From Basidiobolus meristosporus CBS 931.73 (lineage: Eukaryota > Basidiobolomycota > Basidiobolomycetes > Basidiobolales > Basidiobolaceae): 64,000 bases of DNA. The stretch is from contig MCFE01000045.1 of assembly GCA_002104905.1 (NCBI GenBank), positions 62,001 through 126,000 on the forward strand, read 5' to 3'. A program made the position numbers and the translations under genes. Numbering within the stretch: the stretch's first letter is position 1; each line of letters starts with the position of its first letter. This document shows, one piece after another, positions 21,412 through 33,938 of this stretch. The notes below the pieces were generated by a model, which was not told the origin of the DNA, made no database searches, and saw only the letters and a list, made by a program, of their open reading frames with translations.

Positions 21412-24400
21412 CTAAATGCTCATACTGACTAGTCCTAATTTTGACCTAAGATATTCAAACTTGTCTCTAGTTAATGGTTTGGTAAATATGTCTGCAATTA
21501 TTTCGTCTGTAGAACAGTAAACTAAGCTAACTAAGTTATTCTCTATAGCTTCACGTATGAAATGATGTCTAATATCTATGTGCTTGGTTCTAGCATGAAA
21601 AGTTGGATTTCTACCTAATTGTATACATCCTTGATTATCTTGAAATAAAGTAATAGGAGTTTTTTGACACAAGCCTAAATCTGTAAAGAGCTCTCTTAAC
21701 CACATTGCTTCTTTTGTAGCTTCACAAGCTGCCATATACTCTGCCTCTGTAGTAGAAAGTGCTACGGTTGGTTGCTTTATTGAATTCCATGAAATTGCTC
21801 CTTTACAGTAAAGAAAGGTGTATCCTGTGGTGGATCTTCTGTCTTCCAAATTTTGTCCCCAATTAGCATCAGAGTATCCCACAAGATCCTGTTCTGAATC
21901 CTTATAAGTGTATCTTAAGCAGATATCAGCAGTTCCTTTTAGGTATCTAAAAATCCGCTTAACTGCTGCAATATGATCAGATCCATAATTCTGATTATGT
22001 TGGCTGACAACTCCCACTGAATGTGAGATATCTGGACATGTTCCAAGCATGATATACATCAGACTGCCGACCATAGATTGATAAGGAAAGTCAGGGCTTT
22101 CAGATGGCACCAAGCTCTCTTGATTTGGTCGAGTTTTGACCAAGTTAAGGATTGTTTCCATTGGGGTAGCTGCAGGTTTACAGTCTTCCATTTTGTACTT
22201 CTTTAGTATATCTTGAATATACTTGGATTGGCTTAGGGTAATAGTCTGGGTACTTCTGTCTATGGAGAACTTAATCCCTAAGTAGTAACTAAGCTCCCCT
22301 TGATTGGACATCTTGAACTTGTTAGATAGGCTGGATTTAGTCTCTTCCAATGCTTCTAGGTTATTGGCGGCTATAATAAGATCATCCACATATAGAGCTA
22401 ATAGAACTGGATTTGCTCTATCTGGCTTATAGTAAATACTATAGTCAGCATTACTCCTTTTGAAACTCAAAGATTCCTAATAAGAATCTATTTTGCAATT
22501 CCAGGCTCTTGGTGATTGTTTGAGACCATATAGTAACTCTTTAAGCTTGCAGACCAAATGGGGGTTATCTTGGTCAACAAACCCATCAGGCTGGTCCATA
22601 TACACATCCTCATCAAGTTCTTCATTCAAAAATGCAGTTTTTACATCCATTTGATGAATAAAAAACTTATATTTGGCTGCAATAGCCAATATTAATCTGA
22701 TGGAATTAAACTTGGCTACCAGTGCAAAGGTCTCAGTATAGTCAAGTCCTGTTGTTTGAGAGTATCCTTTGGCTACAAGTCTTGCTTTGTATCTTTCAAT
22801 TGTACCATCAGCCTTGTATTTTGTCTTGAAGACCCATCTGCATCCAATTGATTTTTGGTTGATTGGTAATTTGACTAAGTCCCAAGTTTGAGTTTCCATC
22901 AGTGCCTGATATTCCTCAGTCATTGCAGATCTCCAAAACTTTGTCTGAGGGCTATTTAGGGCCTCTTTTACAGTCTGGGGTTCATCAATAAGGACTGAAT
23001 AGGCATAGGCTAAGTTTGTACCCTCATTAATATAGTAATTTGGGCTATTTCTTGTCCGATTGGATCTCCGGGCATTTGATACTGGAATGATCACTTCTGG
23101 GATATTCCTGGGCACTGATTCCGGCTGAACCACAGTTGTAGAGTCCTCTGGAGTGAAAAATTTTCATTGTTTTGCTCTGATTCAATCCTGACAATTGGTG
23201 GACTTGAGATCAAATATTTGTCATCATCTGATGTCATTTTTTGTGAAAATTTTAAATTTTCATCAAACAACACATCCCTGGACTTGATCAGCTTCTTTGC
23301 TTTGGTATTGTAGATTCTGTATGCCTTACTCTCATTGCAGTAGCCCAAAAATATGCATTTTTCACTTTTTGGCTCAAATCTTGACTGATTTCCGGCTAGT
23401 TTTTTGGCATATGCTGTACACCCAAATATTCTTAGATGTTCTGCACTTGGTCTCTATCCATACCATGCTTCAAATGGAGTAGAGTCACAAAGTATTCTGT
23501 TATAACTCCTATTTTTAAGGTATACAGCAGTGGCAACTGATTGCGCCCAAAAATCAAAGGATAATTTTTGATCATGGATTGCAGATCTTGCCATATCAAT
23601 TATTGATCTGTTAGCTTGTTCTGCTACTCCATTTTGCTGTGGGGAGTATGGTACAGTAGTCTCTTGCTTTATCCCATGAATTTTGCACAAGTGGATGAAG
23701 AGTTTTGAGGTATAATCTCCACCATTGTCAGAGCGTATTTTCTTGATTTTTTCACCAGTTTCTCTCTCCACCATGGCCTTAAACTCCCTGAGCTTGGACA
23801 GAGATTCTTCCTTTCTCTCCATGAAGTAGACCCATGTGTATCTTGTATAATCATCAATAAAGGTGATCAAGTACTTCATCCCACCTAAGGATAAGTTTTG
23901 CATAGGTCCACACAGATCTGAGTGAATTAGATCTAATTTTTTCTTAGTTTTGATTAACCCAGAGCTCTTGAACAGTTGTCTGGCTTGTTTCCCATATATG
24001 CAGGCTTCACAGTGCTCCAAATTAGCTGGGGGATCAATTTTCACTCCTGAAATTAGCTGATCTTTGATCATTTTGCGCAAATAATCAAAGTTGATGTGTC
24101 CAAATTTCCTGTGCCAATGCATTGGTGTTTCTTCATTTAAGTTACTTTTATTGGCTTCCAGATATGATGGAATATAAGTCAACTTGTATAGATTCTGATC
24201 TCTGATGTCCAAAGCAATATGAGCACCATTTTGATCAGTGATCCTGCATCCAGAATTGTCAAAACTGAAACTGAGTCCTTCTGCTGTGGCCTTGCTTACA
24301 GAGAGTAGGTTCTTGGCTATTTCTGGTACATAGAGTACTTCTTTAAAGGTCAGTGTATGGCTTCCCTCACTGCTTCTAAGGCTTACTTGGATAGTTCCTT

Positions 24401-25365
24401 CTCCCACTGCATCAAGTGTTCTATTGTCACCCATGAAAACCTTCTTAATTGGAATTTCTTGATATTGGGTAAAAAGTTTTTTTTGGTGTGTAAAGTGTTG
24501 AGATGCTCCAGAGTCAATATACCATGTCGGAGAATCCTTGCTTGTGGTCATATTTAGTGCAGATATGAATAGTGTATCTTCAGTTGTTGCATCATTTCCA
24601 TATTCAGGCTTCTTTTGCTGATTATCTTTCTTTTTGAGACGCCGGTCTAATGTGTGTCCTTTCCTTTTGCAGTATTTACAAAACAGGTTGCTGTTGCCTT
24701 TGTAGGGTCTTGGGTACCTCCTTTGTTGGTTGTCATTGCTTGTTAAAGCATTTTCTTCTTCCTTCTTATTGGCGCTTGATTTTCTTAATTCTTCATCCAG
24801 GAGCCTTCCATATACGTAATATAAGGTCAAATCTTCAGTTCTGGACTCTAGGGCTGATACAAGGCCCTGAAACTTGTCTGTCAGGCTATTCAGGATGGTA
24901 ACTATCACATCCTCATCAGTAGTTGGTACGCCCACAGATTCCATCTCATCTACCAGCAGGGTAATTCTGTTAATTAGATTTTTCATTTCTTCTCCTGGCA
25001 GCATCTTTGTAGTAAAGAATTTTTGTCTCAGATACATTTTCTTGGCAGCTGAACATGACTGGTAGGTGTCTTCTAATGCTTTCCAGGCATTCTTTGCCGT
25101 TTTTGCTCTTGAGCATTGAATTAGCAATTTGTCCTTGACATTAAGGCAAATGCAGTTAAAGGCACTTTGTTCTTCTTCTGGTACTTTAAGGCTCCCTCTC
25201 CCACGTTTTTAGGAGGGCATTCTTCTCCCATGACAATATCCCAAAGGCCTCTTTCTTGTAGCAGCATCTTCATCTTCACCTTCCACACTTGATAGTTAGA
25301 TCCATCCAACTTTTCAGCAGAGGGAAAAATTCTAGTAATAGCAGTAGTAGACATTGCAGAGAGTG
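21412..25365 (-). pseudogene. Copia-1a gag-pol (several breaks)
   Basis: Read on minus, frames cover gag (25354 to about 25150), gag-protease-integrase (25127-23454), the integrase tail (23348-23091), RT (23133-22477) and RT-RNase H (22470-21412). Key motifs are DSGASQH (protease), HSDLCGP, SDNGGDYTS and NGVAEQANR (integrase D, D, E), YVDDLIIA (RT) and STTEAEYMA (RNase H). Defects: a frameshift in gag near 25150, TAG stops near 23453 and 22476, and Arg in place of the last zinc-knuckle Cys. A further frame change at 23157-23163 is shared by all copia-1 copies. Confidence 0.85.
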
Positions 25366-25385
25366 ACAGCTTGGGGTTCATAACC

Positions 25386-25734
25386 TGTTGTAAGAGTCTT
25401 GGAGATATTGGAAGTGATTTGGAGAACAAGTAGATTATGTGGTTTTCACTTAATGATTTATTGAATGTAAAAGTAGTATTTATACTTTTACATGGTCTTG
25501 GCATTACAAACACACAGAATAGGCCAAGGAAGGTCCCAAGAACATGTGTGCAAAGTTTGGGGCTGTTTGGACAACTTTGAGAATTTTCATGTTCTGGGTA
25601 CCTGGTATTTTGGTGAAAATATTCTTAATAAATCCCAACTAGGAATTTGGTCAGTATTCTCTAGGATTTGAAGGTGATGATCTAAGTGACTAAGTTAGGT
25701 TAATATTTAGGTGGAAAAACAACTTTTTACAACA
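25386..25734 (-). repeat. 5' LTR of copia-1a
   Basis: 349 bp with TATAAATACTAC and AATAAATC on the minus strand. The primer site GGTTATGAACCCC follows (25373-25385 on minus). Confidence 0.9.
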
Positions 25735-28010
25735 CCTTTGACCATATTCAGGCCCTGGAGCATTGTAGCATGGAGGATGAATTTGAAGAAGACTCAGAAC
25801 TCACCTTCCATACAACAGAAGAATATCTATCCCAGATCAGTTACTGTGAAGAATAAGTACCCCATACCTTGGATTGATCAGCTTTTAGTTCAATTCAATG
25901 GAGCCATTCTTTTCAGCAAGATTGACCTCATGTCAGGATATAAGCAGATTAGGGTGAAGCCATAAGACATCTGTAAGACAGCATTCAGGACCAGATATGG
26001 ACATTACAAGTACTTAGTCATGAGTTTTGGCCTCACTAATGCCCCTGCACCATTCATGACCCTGATGCAGACTGTCTTCCGGGAGTACTTAGAATAGTTT
26101 GTGATAATCTACCTAGATGATATACTGATGTACAGCAAGACAGAAGAGGATCACTTAGTGCACATTGAAAAGGTCTTGAAGAAGCTAAGAGAGAACAAGC
26201 TTTATGCCAAGGTACTCATGTGTGAATTCTTCAAGGAACATGTTGAATATCAGGGACACATAGTGACTAGCACAGGAGTAACCTTACACCCTAAGAAGGT
26301 TGAAGTTATCAAGAATCTAAAGCAGCCCCATAGCATATCATGGCCCAGATGATTCCTTGGAATGGTTTCCTATTATCAGAGACTTGTCAAGTCCTTTGCA
26401 AGTATTGCAGTCCCTTTAACTGATATCCCCAAGAAAGACAATACTTACAAGTGGGACATAGCTTGCAAGGCTGCCTTCCAGATGCTCACAAAAGACAATA
26501 TCTACAAGTGGGACATAGCTTGTGAGGCTGCCTTCCAGATGCTGCAGAATGAACTTGCTAAGCTACCAAGCTAAAGAATACCTGGCTTCAGAAAAGAGTT
26601 TACTCTGTGCACAGATGCTTCAGATTATGCAATTGATGAAGTGTTAAGCCAAGAACACAAGGAAAAGGACTACCCCCTTGTCTTTGAATCCAAGACACTG
26701 AACTCAGCAGAACAAAACTATCCAGTGCATGAGAAGGAGATGCTTGCTATAATACACTGTTTGAATACATGGAGATGCTATATTGAATGAGTCAAATGCA
26801 CTGTGAAGACTGATCATGCCTCCATCAAGTATATATTTACTCAGAGGGTACTCTCTAGCAGAATGACAAGATGAAGTGAATACATTCAGCAATTTGATTT
26901 GGAGATTATCTACTGCCCTGGAAAAAACAACATGGTTGCTGATGCTTACCAAGATTAGAACATGTTACACAACTCAACGTGGTGCATGAATCAGATTGGC
27001 CTAGCCTATTACTAAAGTACTTGGAGGATCAAGCCATTCTTAACGAGATGGATGAAGATATCAAGAAGACAATCTGGGATGAAGCCAGCAAGTTTGTAGC
27101 ACAGGACAAAACACTCAACCAGATTGTTGATGGAAGCCCTATCGCCTATTGCCCTTAAGTTGCTTGCCTGGATTTATGCATAAGCTACACAATGGATATG
27201 GACATCTTGGAGCTGAAAGAACCTATAGCCTTGTGAAAGCCAGAGCATGGTGGCCCAGAATGAAACATGACATTGAGAAGCTAGTGTAAACATGCTATAG
27301 CCAGTGAACAAGAAATTGCAAGTTTCATCTACCATGAGATCCTTATGATGTTGGGATGCCCTATAGAGATTGTGTCCAATAGAGGTGCAAACTTTATGGC
27401 AAAGCCATTGGAAGCTTACCTGGAAATGCAGCAGATCAAACACTTGAAAACCTTGGCATATCACCCCAGAACTAATGGAGTCACTGAATGGTTTAATGAA
27501 TTATTTGGAAGAATGCTGACCAAGTATGCAAATGGAGTCATAAGTAGAAAGGATGAGTATATAGACCAAGCACTCTTTGCATGCTGATTCAGAGTACACA
27601 ACACCACCCAACAATTGCCATTTTACTTGGTGTATGGATGTGAACCAAGGATTCCAGGGGATCTCACACAACCAAAGCTTACTGACACCTTAGAAGAAGA
27701 GCTCAGTCAGCCAAGTAGACACCAGCAACTGGAACAAAGACATCAAGAGGCACACCAAAGTATCTCAAAGTGCAGAGAAGATGAAGCAGAGTTTAGATAA
27801 AATTAAAGCACCAGATGCATTGACAGTTGGGAGCTTTGCGTTGCTAAGAAACAACACTTGGAAGAAGCTTGAGCACCAATGGACAGTACCATTCAAGATC
27901 ATCTGAGTGTTCATTTGCAACTTACCAACTAGTGGACAAACAAGGATATCCAGGAAGACTTAGTACATAGGGACAGACTCAGGCTTGCAAGACTTGCTGA
28001 TAATACTGAA
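25735..28010 (+). pseudogene. Gypsy pol: RT, RNase H, integrase (decayed)
   Basis: It contains part of RT ([54 protein letters not shown]), RNase H (FTLCTDASDYAIDEVL) and integrase (SNRGANFMAK, AYHPRTNGVTEWFNELFGRMLTKY). A GPY/F-like tail follows at about 27810-27900 (VGSFALLRNNTWKKLEHQWTVPFKI). Protease and the RT fingers are missing between gag and about 25840. A 60-bp class tandem duplication (KDN.YKWDIAC.AAFQML twice) sits at about 26440-26550. Integrase has Asn where SDRG normally has Asp. Several stops are present. Confidence 0.8.
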
Positions 28011-28076
28011 CCATCAAGATATTAGTATCACAAGAAAGGAGATTCAAGAGAGCCACTCAACTTTAGTAGGGGAAAA

Positions 28077-28462
28077 TGCTATGATCTGCCACTTAAATGT
28101 TTAAGTCAGTTAGGCTCTTAGTCAAGTCAATTAGCTATATGTTTAGCTTATCAGTATATCAGTATTATCTTTCAAATCAGTAGCATTAGTCAGCAAATGA
28201 ATCAGCAGATCCTTATCAGACAGGAATAGACATATTAAGTAGGATCTTATTGGGTGATTATGATGCAATCAAATGACTCATCAGCCACCAACTATATCAG
28301 GAAATACAATTAGTCAGCAATTGATCTGACAGAATGTATATAAGGAGCTGCTGGAACCTCAATAAAGATCAGTTCAAGTTTTAGTGAATACAATACTAGC
28401 TATACTCCCAATTCCTCTACAACTCATATTATTCTACAACTCTTTTACCAAGACTTGTAACA
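28077..28462 (+). repeat. 3' LTR of gypsy
   Basis: 386 bp, slightly longer than the 5' LTR because of a small duplication around CTACAACTC near the end. It is preceded by the purine tract AGTAGGGGAAAA (28065-28076). Confidence 0.85.
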
Positions 28463-28525
28463 CAAGGCCCTGAAACCTGTATTTCAGGCTACTCAGGATG
28501 TTAACATCACATCCTCATCAGTAGT
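28463..28525 (-). pseudogene. Copia-1 gag sliver (right of gypsy)
   Basis: It continues the gag sliver of 19783-19838 and is collinear with 24860-24925. It ends where an AGACTTGTT arm begins. Confidence 0.6.
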
Positions 28526-28842
28526 AGACTTGTTCCATTGGATAGTTCTACATTGAGCCATGAGTGTCAAATGAAGTTATAGTGAGCCAGGGAGGCCAAG
28601 TGAGGCTATACTTGGCCACAGTGTGTGCAACATAGCTCTGCACCTTCATGCAAAGCAGCCACTGTGCTTCACCCATTGTGTTGGAGAAAATCCATTTTTT
28701 GACCCTTATTTTTGGATCAATGTTGTGCAGGATATGTAAGTGCACAGATGAACCAAAGAAATGCATCTGGTACTTAGTACCTATGGCACTCTGAATCCAG
28801 CTTCTGTGGCTTGTTTCATGTCACAAAAATGAATGGTACTAC
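28526..28842. mobile_element. AGACTTGTT element, truncated arm
   Basis: It matches arm 1 of the 845 foldback (AGACTTGTTCC, then TGAGCCATGAGTG, then CTTGGCCACA). It lacks the second arm and the right-hand end. Confidence 0.65.
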
Positions 28843-28965
28843 ATCACTGCCAAGCTCTGAAGCTCAAAGAGCTGATATACAGTAATCTGATGCCAAAGTA
28901 CTGTTGAAACTAGCTTTCAATGCAGCATATTTGATCAAATTTGGTCAACTCATTCAAAAGCTATG
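28843..28965. repeat. Repeat family U, left part
   Basis: It is collinear with 42310-42430 and continues at 30380 after Tnp2 copy C. It may be part of a decayed copia gag; see 41440-42780. Confidence 0.45.
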
Positions 28966-30379
28966 CCCTATGAGAAATTATTGCGATGATTTCATCAAAA
29001 GGCCGTCACAAAGTTAAAGTCCTGTGACTAAGAGGTCCTGGTCCCATGAGGACACCCTTCAGAGACCATAGGAAAACAATTGCACCCCAGATCTCACAAA
29101 AAATTAGTCAAAATTTTTCGTTACAATGATGTATAAGTGGCTTTTGATTGGTTCCTGCCAACTTACTCATATTCTGATCCCGGACACTCTATTGCCTCCA
29201 AAATTTGCTTCCATTGATTGGCTATTGCCTCTTTTTCACACTCCTTATATCCTGACTCTACTGTTTTTCTTACTTCTCATGCATATAAATTGATTTATTT
29301 CCATTGAAATTTCAGTTGTACCTCAATTGCTAATTTTATTTACCTATGCAAGTCCCTATACCCTACACTAACACTTAGCCCAGCCCCACCACTCAAAGAT
29401 TTTTCTGCTGTAATGCTCTGGTTCCATGACTTTAGTGGGAATCCAATGGCTTTATGCCACAGTGCATTCACTAGTTGCCACACACTTGTAACTGGCTCTT
29501 GAGGAAGCTGCTGGTTCTTAGCCATGGCACCTTTGTTCTACTGCCTTTGATAGTTTCTGCTATTCTTGACATACTTTCTTAGCTTACCAATGCTAGCCTA
29601 AAATCTGTTTACTTATTTGAATCCAGGATAATGTTAATAGAACAAGTCAAGTGCATTCTGCTTGGGCTTGAGTTCCTGATGGTCAGATGGTATGCCAGCC
29701 TTAAGGTGATGGTGTGCTAGACTTCTGATGGCCTCATTTATGTTAGTCCCCTCTTTATTATTGCACTCAAGCGCATCATGGATTGTCAATGACTTTTAAT
29801 TTTTAGGCTTTTGTACAAACAGCACATTGTCTCCCTCCCACACTGTGATAGGCTTTTCTGTGGGTTTTATCTTTGAGGACAGTTGTTGTGCTTCAAAGAC
29901 TGAATGGTGCTCCTCCGCTATTACATTGGGAAATGGCTCAATTCTTGACTAGAATCTAGCAGGGAGAAGGAATATATTGGCTAAATGCTGAGAAGCTCTT
30001 TGCAAATATTCAGGAGGTATTCATGGCAGAAGTGACAGCAACCAAGAGTCTTACTGTGAGGCCGTCAAAATACCGTCATGTTTCTTGCCATATAAGGCAA
30101 TTGGATGTCCTGGCCAACTGGATCCACTTGAAATAGTTATGGAGTGCCAAACATCTGCAACAATACCATACAAGTAAAGTCACAGCACCAATTAAATCTC
30201 TTCAAGCTTTATCCCTTTATTTGGCTGTAAAATTAGCAAAGCACTGTTGTGATCCCATCATAAGACTGCTAGGAGGGTCACCTATTCCAAGCTGCTGGTA
30301 TTATGGCAGTCTCTAAAAGGGATCCTGGCAGCTGATCCAGATTGGATTGACCTGCAGGACCAAATTATATTTCACAGGG
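28966..30379 (+). mobile_element. Tnp2 transposon deletion derivative, copy C
   Basis: Both ends are present: CCCTATGAGAAATTATTG at 28966 and TATATTTCACAGGG ending at 30379. ATG (28963-28965) on the left and CATG on the right fit a 3-bp duplication, and the uninterrupted site is seen near 42425. Inside are the ORF1-side subterminal region, minus-strand ORF1 pieces (29340-29950) and the tnp2-side tail (about 29950-30379). The transposase is wholly missing, so it is a non-autonomous derivative. It is the best evidence for the element's true ends. Confidence 0.8.
29340..29950 (-). pseudogene. ORF1 pieces in copy C
   Basis: The minus strand encodes MAKNQQLPQEPVT (29525 on), the segment before it, and the conserved FEAQQ..PK-KPI..WEG region at about 29790-29920. 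Large internal deletions and frameshifts are present. Confidence 0.6.
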
Positions 30380-30900
30380 CATGTTTGATCTAAGTGGATG
30401 CTGATTATTATTATATCACCCTTGAATAGCCCTATTTTCTCAACCAATGATGTCACAAGGACTTTGATGCTCAGACACACTGTGTTCCCATTTCTATGGA
30501 GGTCCAGAGCTATCCCACAGAGTGAATTCCTCTTGGATCATCAGCAAAACAAGAAAAACAGGAAAAATGGGAAAGTACTACTACTGCAAATAAGAGTAGT
30601 TGCTAACTGGTGCCACAAACTATGAAGACTATATTTGAGCTATCTGGTAAGGCAATAATGTTCTATGGAACCTCTTGTGCAAATTCTGTAAGCCAGAAAC
30701 CCCAACAAGCCTTGAATCTTCAACACAATCTGTCAGATAAAGTAGTATATATTTGAGCAGATCATTTAGAGCAGAAGAGGGTTAGGGGTTAGCAAATGGA
30801 CTTTGAATCTACCATTAATGAAGTAATCAGTACAAAGAACATTATTGCTACTTAAGGAATATAAAGATGACCACTCTGTATCATTATTTGTGGATCTGAA
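30380..30900. repeat. Repeat family U, right part
   Basis: It is collinear with 42430-42790. A short frame (30398-30625) shares HHQQ...KNGK with the other copy. No function can be assigned; a decayed copia gag is possible. Confidence 0.4.
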
Positions 30901-31468
30901 TCACAAAATAGATATGGCTCAGGTGGGAGCAAGCCATCCCAGCTCACAGCTGAGCAAAAACATTTTTGTTGGCCATGTTGTGTGCGCCATGGTGCAATGA
31001 AATGAGCATAATACAGATAAGGTGTAAACAACAAAACCTTAACTTGGCCCAATATAGGTTTTACAGATTGCACACCCTCAATATGTATTTATTACTTGTG
31101 AATAATTTGTTAAGTTGGAGTGTTGCAATTAGTAGTTATCACATCAATATTCATGCTAACTTGGTCACATGAATCTTATTCTTTGATCAGTATTCTGTCA
31201 TTACCAAACTTCTTGTTAGGATTTGCTTTGAATGTTTTCACCAAATTATCAGGTACCTGGATTATGTTCTTTCTTAAAGTTGTCCAAAAGCCCCCAAATG
31301 TTGCATGCATATTCTTGGGACCTTCTGCAGCAAATTCTTCATGCATATTTGCACTACTTTATCAAAAGTATAACTACCATACTTTTGATCAATAAATAAA
31401 TAGTTCATTAATATGTAAATACTCTAGTTCTCCACATCACTTCTGGTAATCCTTTGAATACAGTAACA
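30901..31468 (+). pseudogene. Old copia-1 3' end and LTR
   Basis: 31121-31468 (348 bp) is a decayed copia-1 LTR (TGTTG...AGTAACA, with recognisable CCAAATTATCAGGTACC and CTTGGGACCTTC). It is preceded by a purine-tract-like AGTTGGAG. 30901-31120 is probably pol 3' sequence but is too decayed to align with confidence. Confidence 0.55.
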
Positions 31469-31950
31469 CAGGAACATAAAGATATTGAAGATATGTGATG
31501 CAATTGGGTGAGATAAAGCCAAGTATGCTAACATTTGCAAGGTGGTCAGACATCTGGCACACCATTATCTTTAAGCCAGCACAGTACCACACCATCTAGA
31601 ACTCAAGGCCAAGCAAAATGCTCTATACTTTTGCCATGAACATTATCCCATTTTCAAACTGCACAAAGATTCAAGGCAAGTATTGGTATACTGAAAAAAA
31701 TTTCAAAAATAGTAGAAACTATCAAAGGCAGAGACACAAGGCTGACACAGCAGAAAACTAGCAGCTTCCTCCAAAGCCCATCACAAACAGGGTTTAATGC
31801 TCCTAACAAACCACAAAGAAATGTCAGCCTGTAAGATAACTGGAAGATTATGGTAAAGACAAGTGGGCAAAGACAGATGCACCAACCCTGCATTCATCAA
31901 GTCAAGATGTAGTACAGTACAAGAAGCACTTGTTCAGTGCAGCAGTAAAT
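31469..31950 (+). pseudogene. ORF1 middle fragment
   Basis: It is collinear with 52870-53330: a frame with LKAKQNALYFCHEHYPIFK and then LAASSKAHHK, matching the conserved ORF1 middle. It joins tnp2 copy D tail to tail with no end sequence between, i.e. a rearranged junction. Confidence 0.6.
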
Positions 31951-31954
31951 AAAT

Positions 31955-33718
31955 AAATACATATGACTCCTAATGCTTCCAATGGACTCATGGCCAGAAT
32001 GACTTCAGACCACCACTTGAATCAATAGGTATCCAGTTCATCCAGTTGTTGCATTTGTATTGTTGCATATGCATATGAATATTGATTATAGGCTGTGAGA
32101 GGTACTTAGCAATGCCTATACTCTGTAATGTCTTGCCAATTGTTTCAAATTTCTCAGGTATCTCAAAGGGCTTATTTAGCTTGAAATGCCCCATGTACAA
32201 CTTAATCATCAGGATAGAGCTATAGTTGAAAAGCAAGTGCCTTGCTCCTAGTGGAAAGCTTTTGCTCCAACAGATACCCTCTATTGAAGGTATCTTTGGT
32301 TTTCAATTGATTCCATATTCCAGCTAATGGCTTAGAGATTACTTACTTTGCTGCAATTGCATGCTGACTTCTTGATGCTCTCTCTGTTGGGAGATGATGT
32401 TCTTAAAATTGGTGTTTGTGCAATAATAATTTGTATCAGTTATAGAGTAATCACCCTGAATCTCACATACTTGACAGCAATACTGTTTGTTGTGCCCAGA
32501 AAAGCATGCTATCTTGCTGATGGCTGAGGTATCTCCAATGCTGAAATAATTTGTGCTTTGACATGATAGCAATTTACTGTTATCCTGCCGGAAAGCAAGC
32601 AAAAATCATTCAGCAATGAATCCCGGTTGCTATCAAGGGAGGACAGTGACTTAGGCCCAGAAACCAATGATACTACCATCAGATTTTTGGATTCAGGTTG
32701 ATGAGGATCAGTGGCCAGCAGGATTTGCTGGTTGAGTGCTGGTTTGCTGAGAATCCATCAAGTGCTAAAGCAATGGCATAGTCACACATACCCTCATAGT
32801 AGCCCTTGCTTCTTAGCTGCTTGTAATGTTTGCCATCAAATGTATCAGATATGTTTGTGCTTGATTGATACTGAGTGCGGTACTCTATAGCTTTTCAATA
32901 TTTTTTAGACTGCATGTTCTTCTTTGGATGAGGCATTACTGAAATATATCTGGAGTGTGAGCAATTATTTCCCTAATGGTGTGGATTCCAGACAGTTTTG
33001 ACATGTTGCAATGGTGGCATTTCTGAATGTGCATCCCATGCAACTGTTGACCAATGCTGGAATCAGGACAGTCTCTGTGTCATATGTTGCCAGCTGCACA
33101 AAGGTTGTCTACTTGTACCTTGAGCATGGCAAGTTGCAACCTGGAATGATAATGGCAAGAAGTAGTAATGAATCCTCAAAGCCCCTATTACTGATATTAG
33201 TGAAAATGCACCACTTCTCTAGCCACTACATTACATCATTCACTAGTAGATAGATTACTGAGCTCACTTGGCTCCATAAAGTATCCCTGGCATTTGCTTC
33301 ATCAGGTACTGTCTCATTGAATATTGGTATTTGACTGGGCTCATGCATGGTAGTGTTGTTAGGGGAGATAGGCTCACAATCAATCAGTGAGCCTTTTAAT
33401 CAGAGTTGTCACTCAGCATGCCATATTCAGAAGGCTGCGGTGAGCCTAAAGGTGTCACACACTCACCTAACTCAGCTTGCACAAGGTTACAAAATGACCA
33501 GGTGCCAACATAGAAATATCAGCTGGCTAGCAAGAAAATCTTGGTACAGTAGTGACTGATGAACAGTCAAATATGACATGTGTGGTAAAACACTGGCTAT
33601 GATCCTTGTAGTACTTTGTATGCTGCCTGTGTGCTTCACAACTGAGAGACTTGCTACAATAGCCACTGAGTCTTATTTCTCTTCTCTTACAGCATTGAGT
33701 CAAAGTAGTCTTGTCCAT
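31955..33718 (-). pseudogene. tnp2: Tnp2 transposase, copy D (C-terminus truncated)
   Basis: The ATG is at 33718-33716 (MDKTTLTQCCKRRE), followed by the Cys/His segment with CSKSLSCEAHRQHTKYYKDH. The tnp2 core follows, with LPCS...CPNC traces, IGDTSAISKIACFSGHNKQYCCQVCEIQG (32602-32440) and LYMGHFKLNKPFEIPEKFE (32236 on). It ends at about 31955 before the C-terminal domain. Multiple stops and frameshifts. Confidence 0.75.
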
Positions 33719-33938
33719 GGGGCACACAGTTTGACCTTCAGCAGTGTTGTGCTATTACATCACTTTTTGGTCAATATTCATGTTAATTTAAGACAGTGTT
33801 GTATTTGACACATTGCACCTACATGAATGTAAGATTCAATTGTGTCCCACCATAGTAAGCATTATAATTGAAGTTGTAGAACCATATACTCATGTATATG
33901 TAACACTATTTCCTCATTATCAACTCACTTTCATATAT
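33719..33938. promoter_or_regulatory. Divergent ORF1/tnp2 intergenic region, copy D
   Basis: 220 bp lie between start codons, collinear with the 222-bp regions of copies A, B and E. Confidence 0.55.

Larger units (their letters stand above)
21052..25734 (-). mobile_element. Copia-1a, full length, nested in gypsy
   Basis: The element is 4683 bp with 349-bp LTRs at both ends, flanked by CCTTT (21047-21051 and 25735-25739). Removing it joins gypsy gag to its downstream part. It is in the opposite orientation to the gypsy. It has the same length as copia-1b. Confidence 0.92.
19839..28462 (+). mobile_element. Ty3/gypsy element with nested copia-1
   Basis: LTRs at 19839-20207 and 28077-28462 are flanked by CAAG (19835-19838 and 28463-28466), a 4-bp duplication like that of the solo LTR at 9123. 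The order is gag, zinc knuckle, [copia insertion 21052-25734], RT, RNase H, integrase: the Ty3/gypsy order. Without the copia the element is about 3.9 kb. That is short because protease and the front of RT are missing. Confidence 0.85.
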
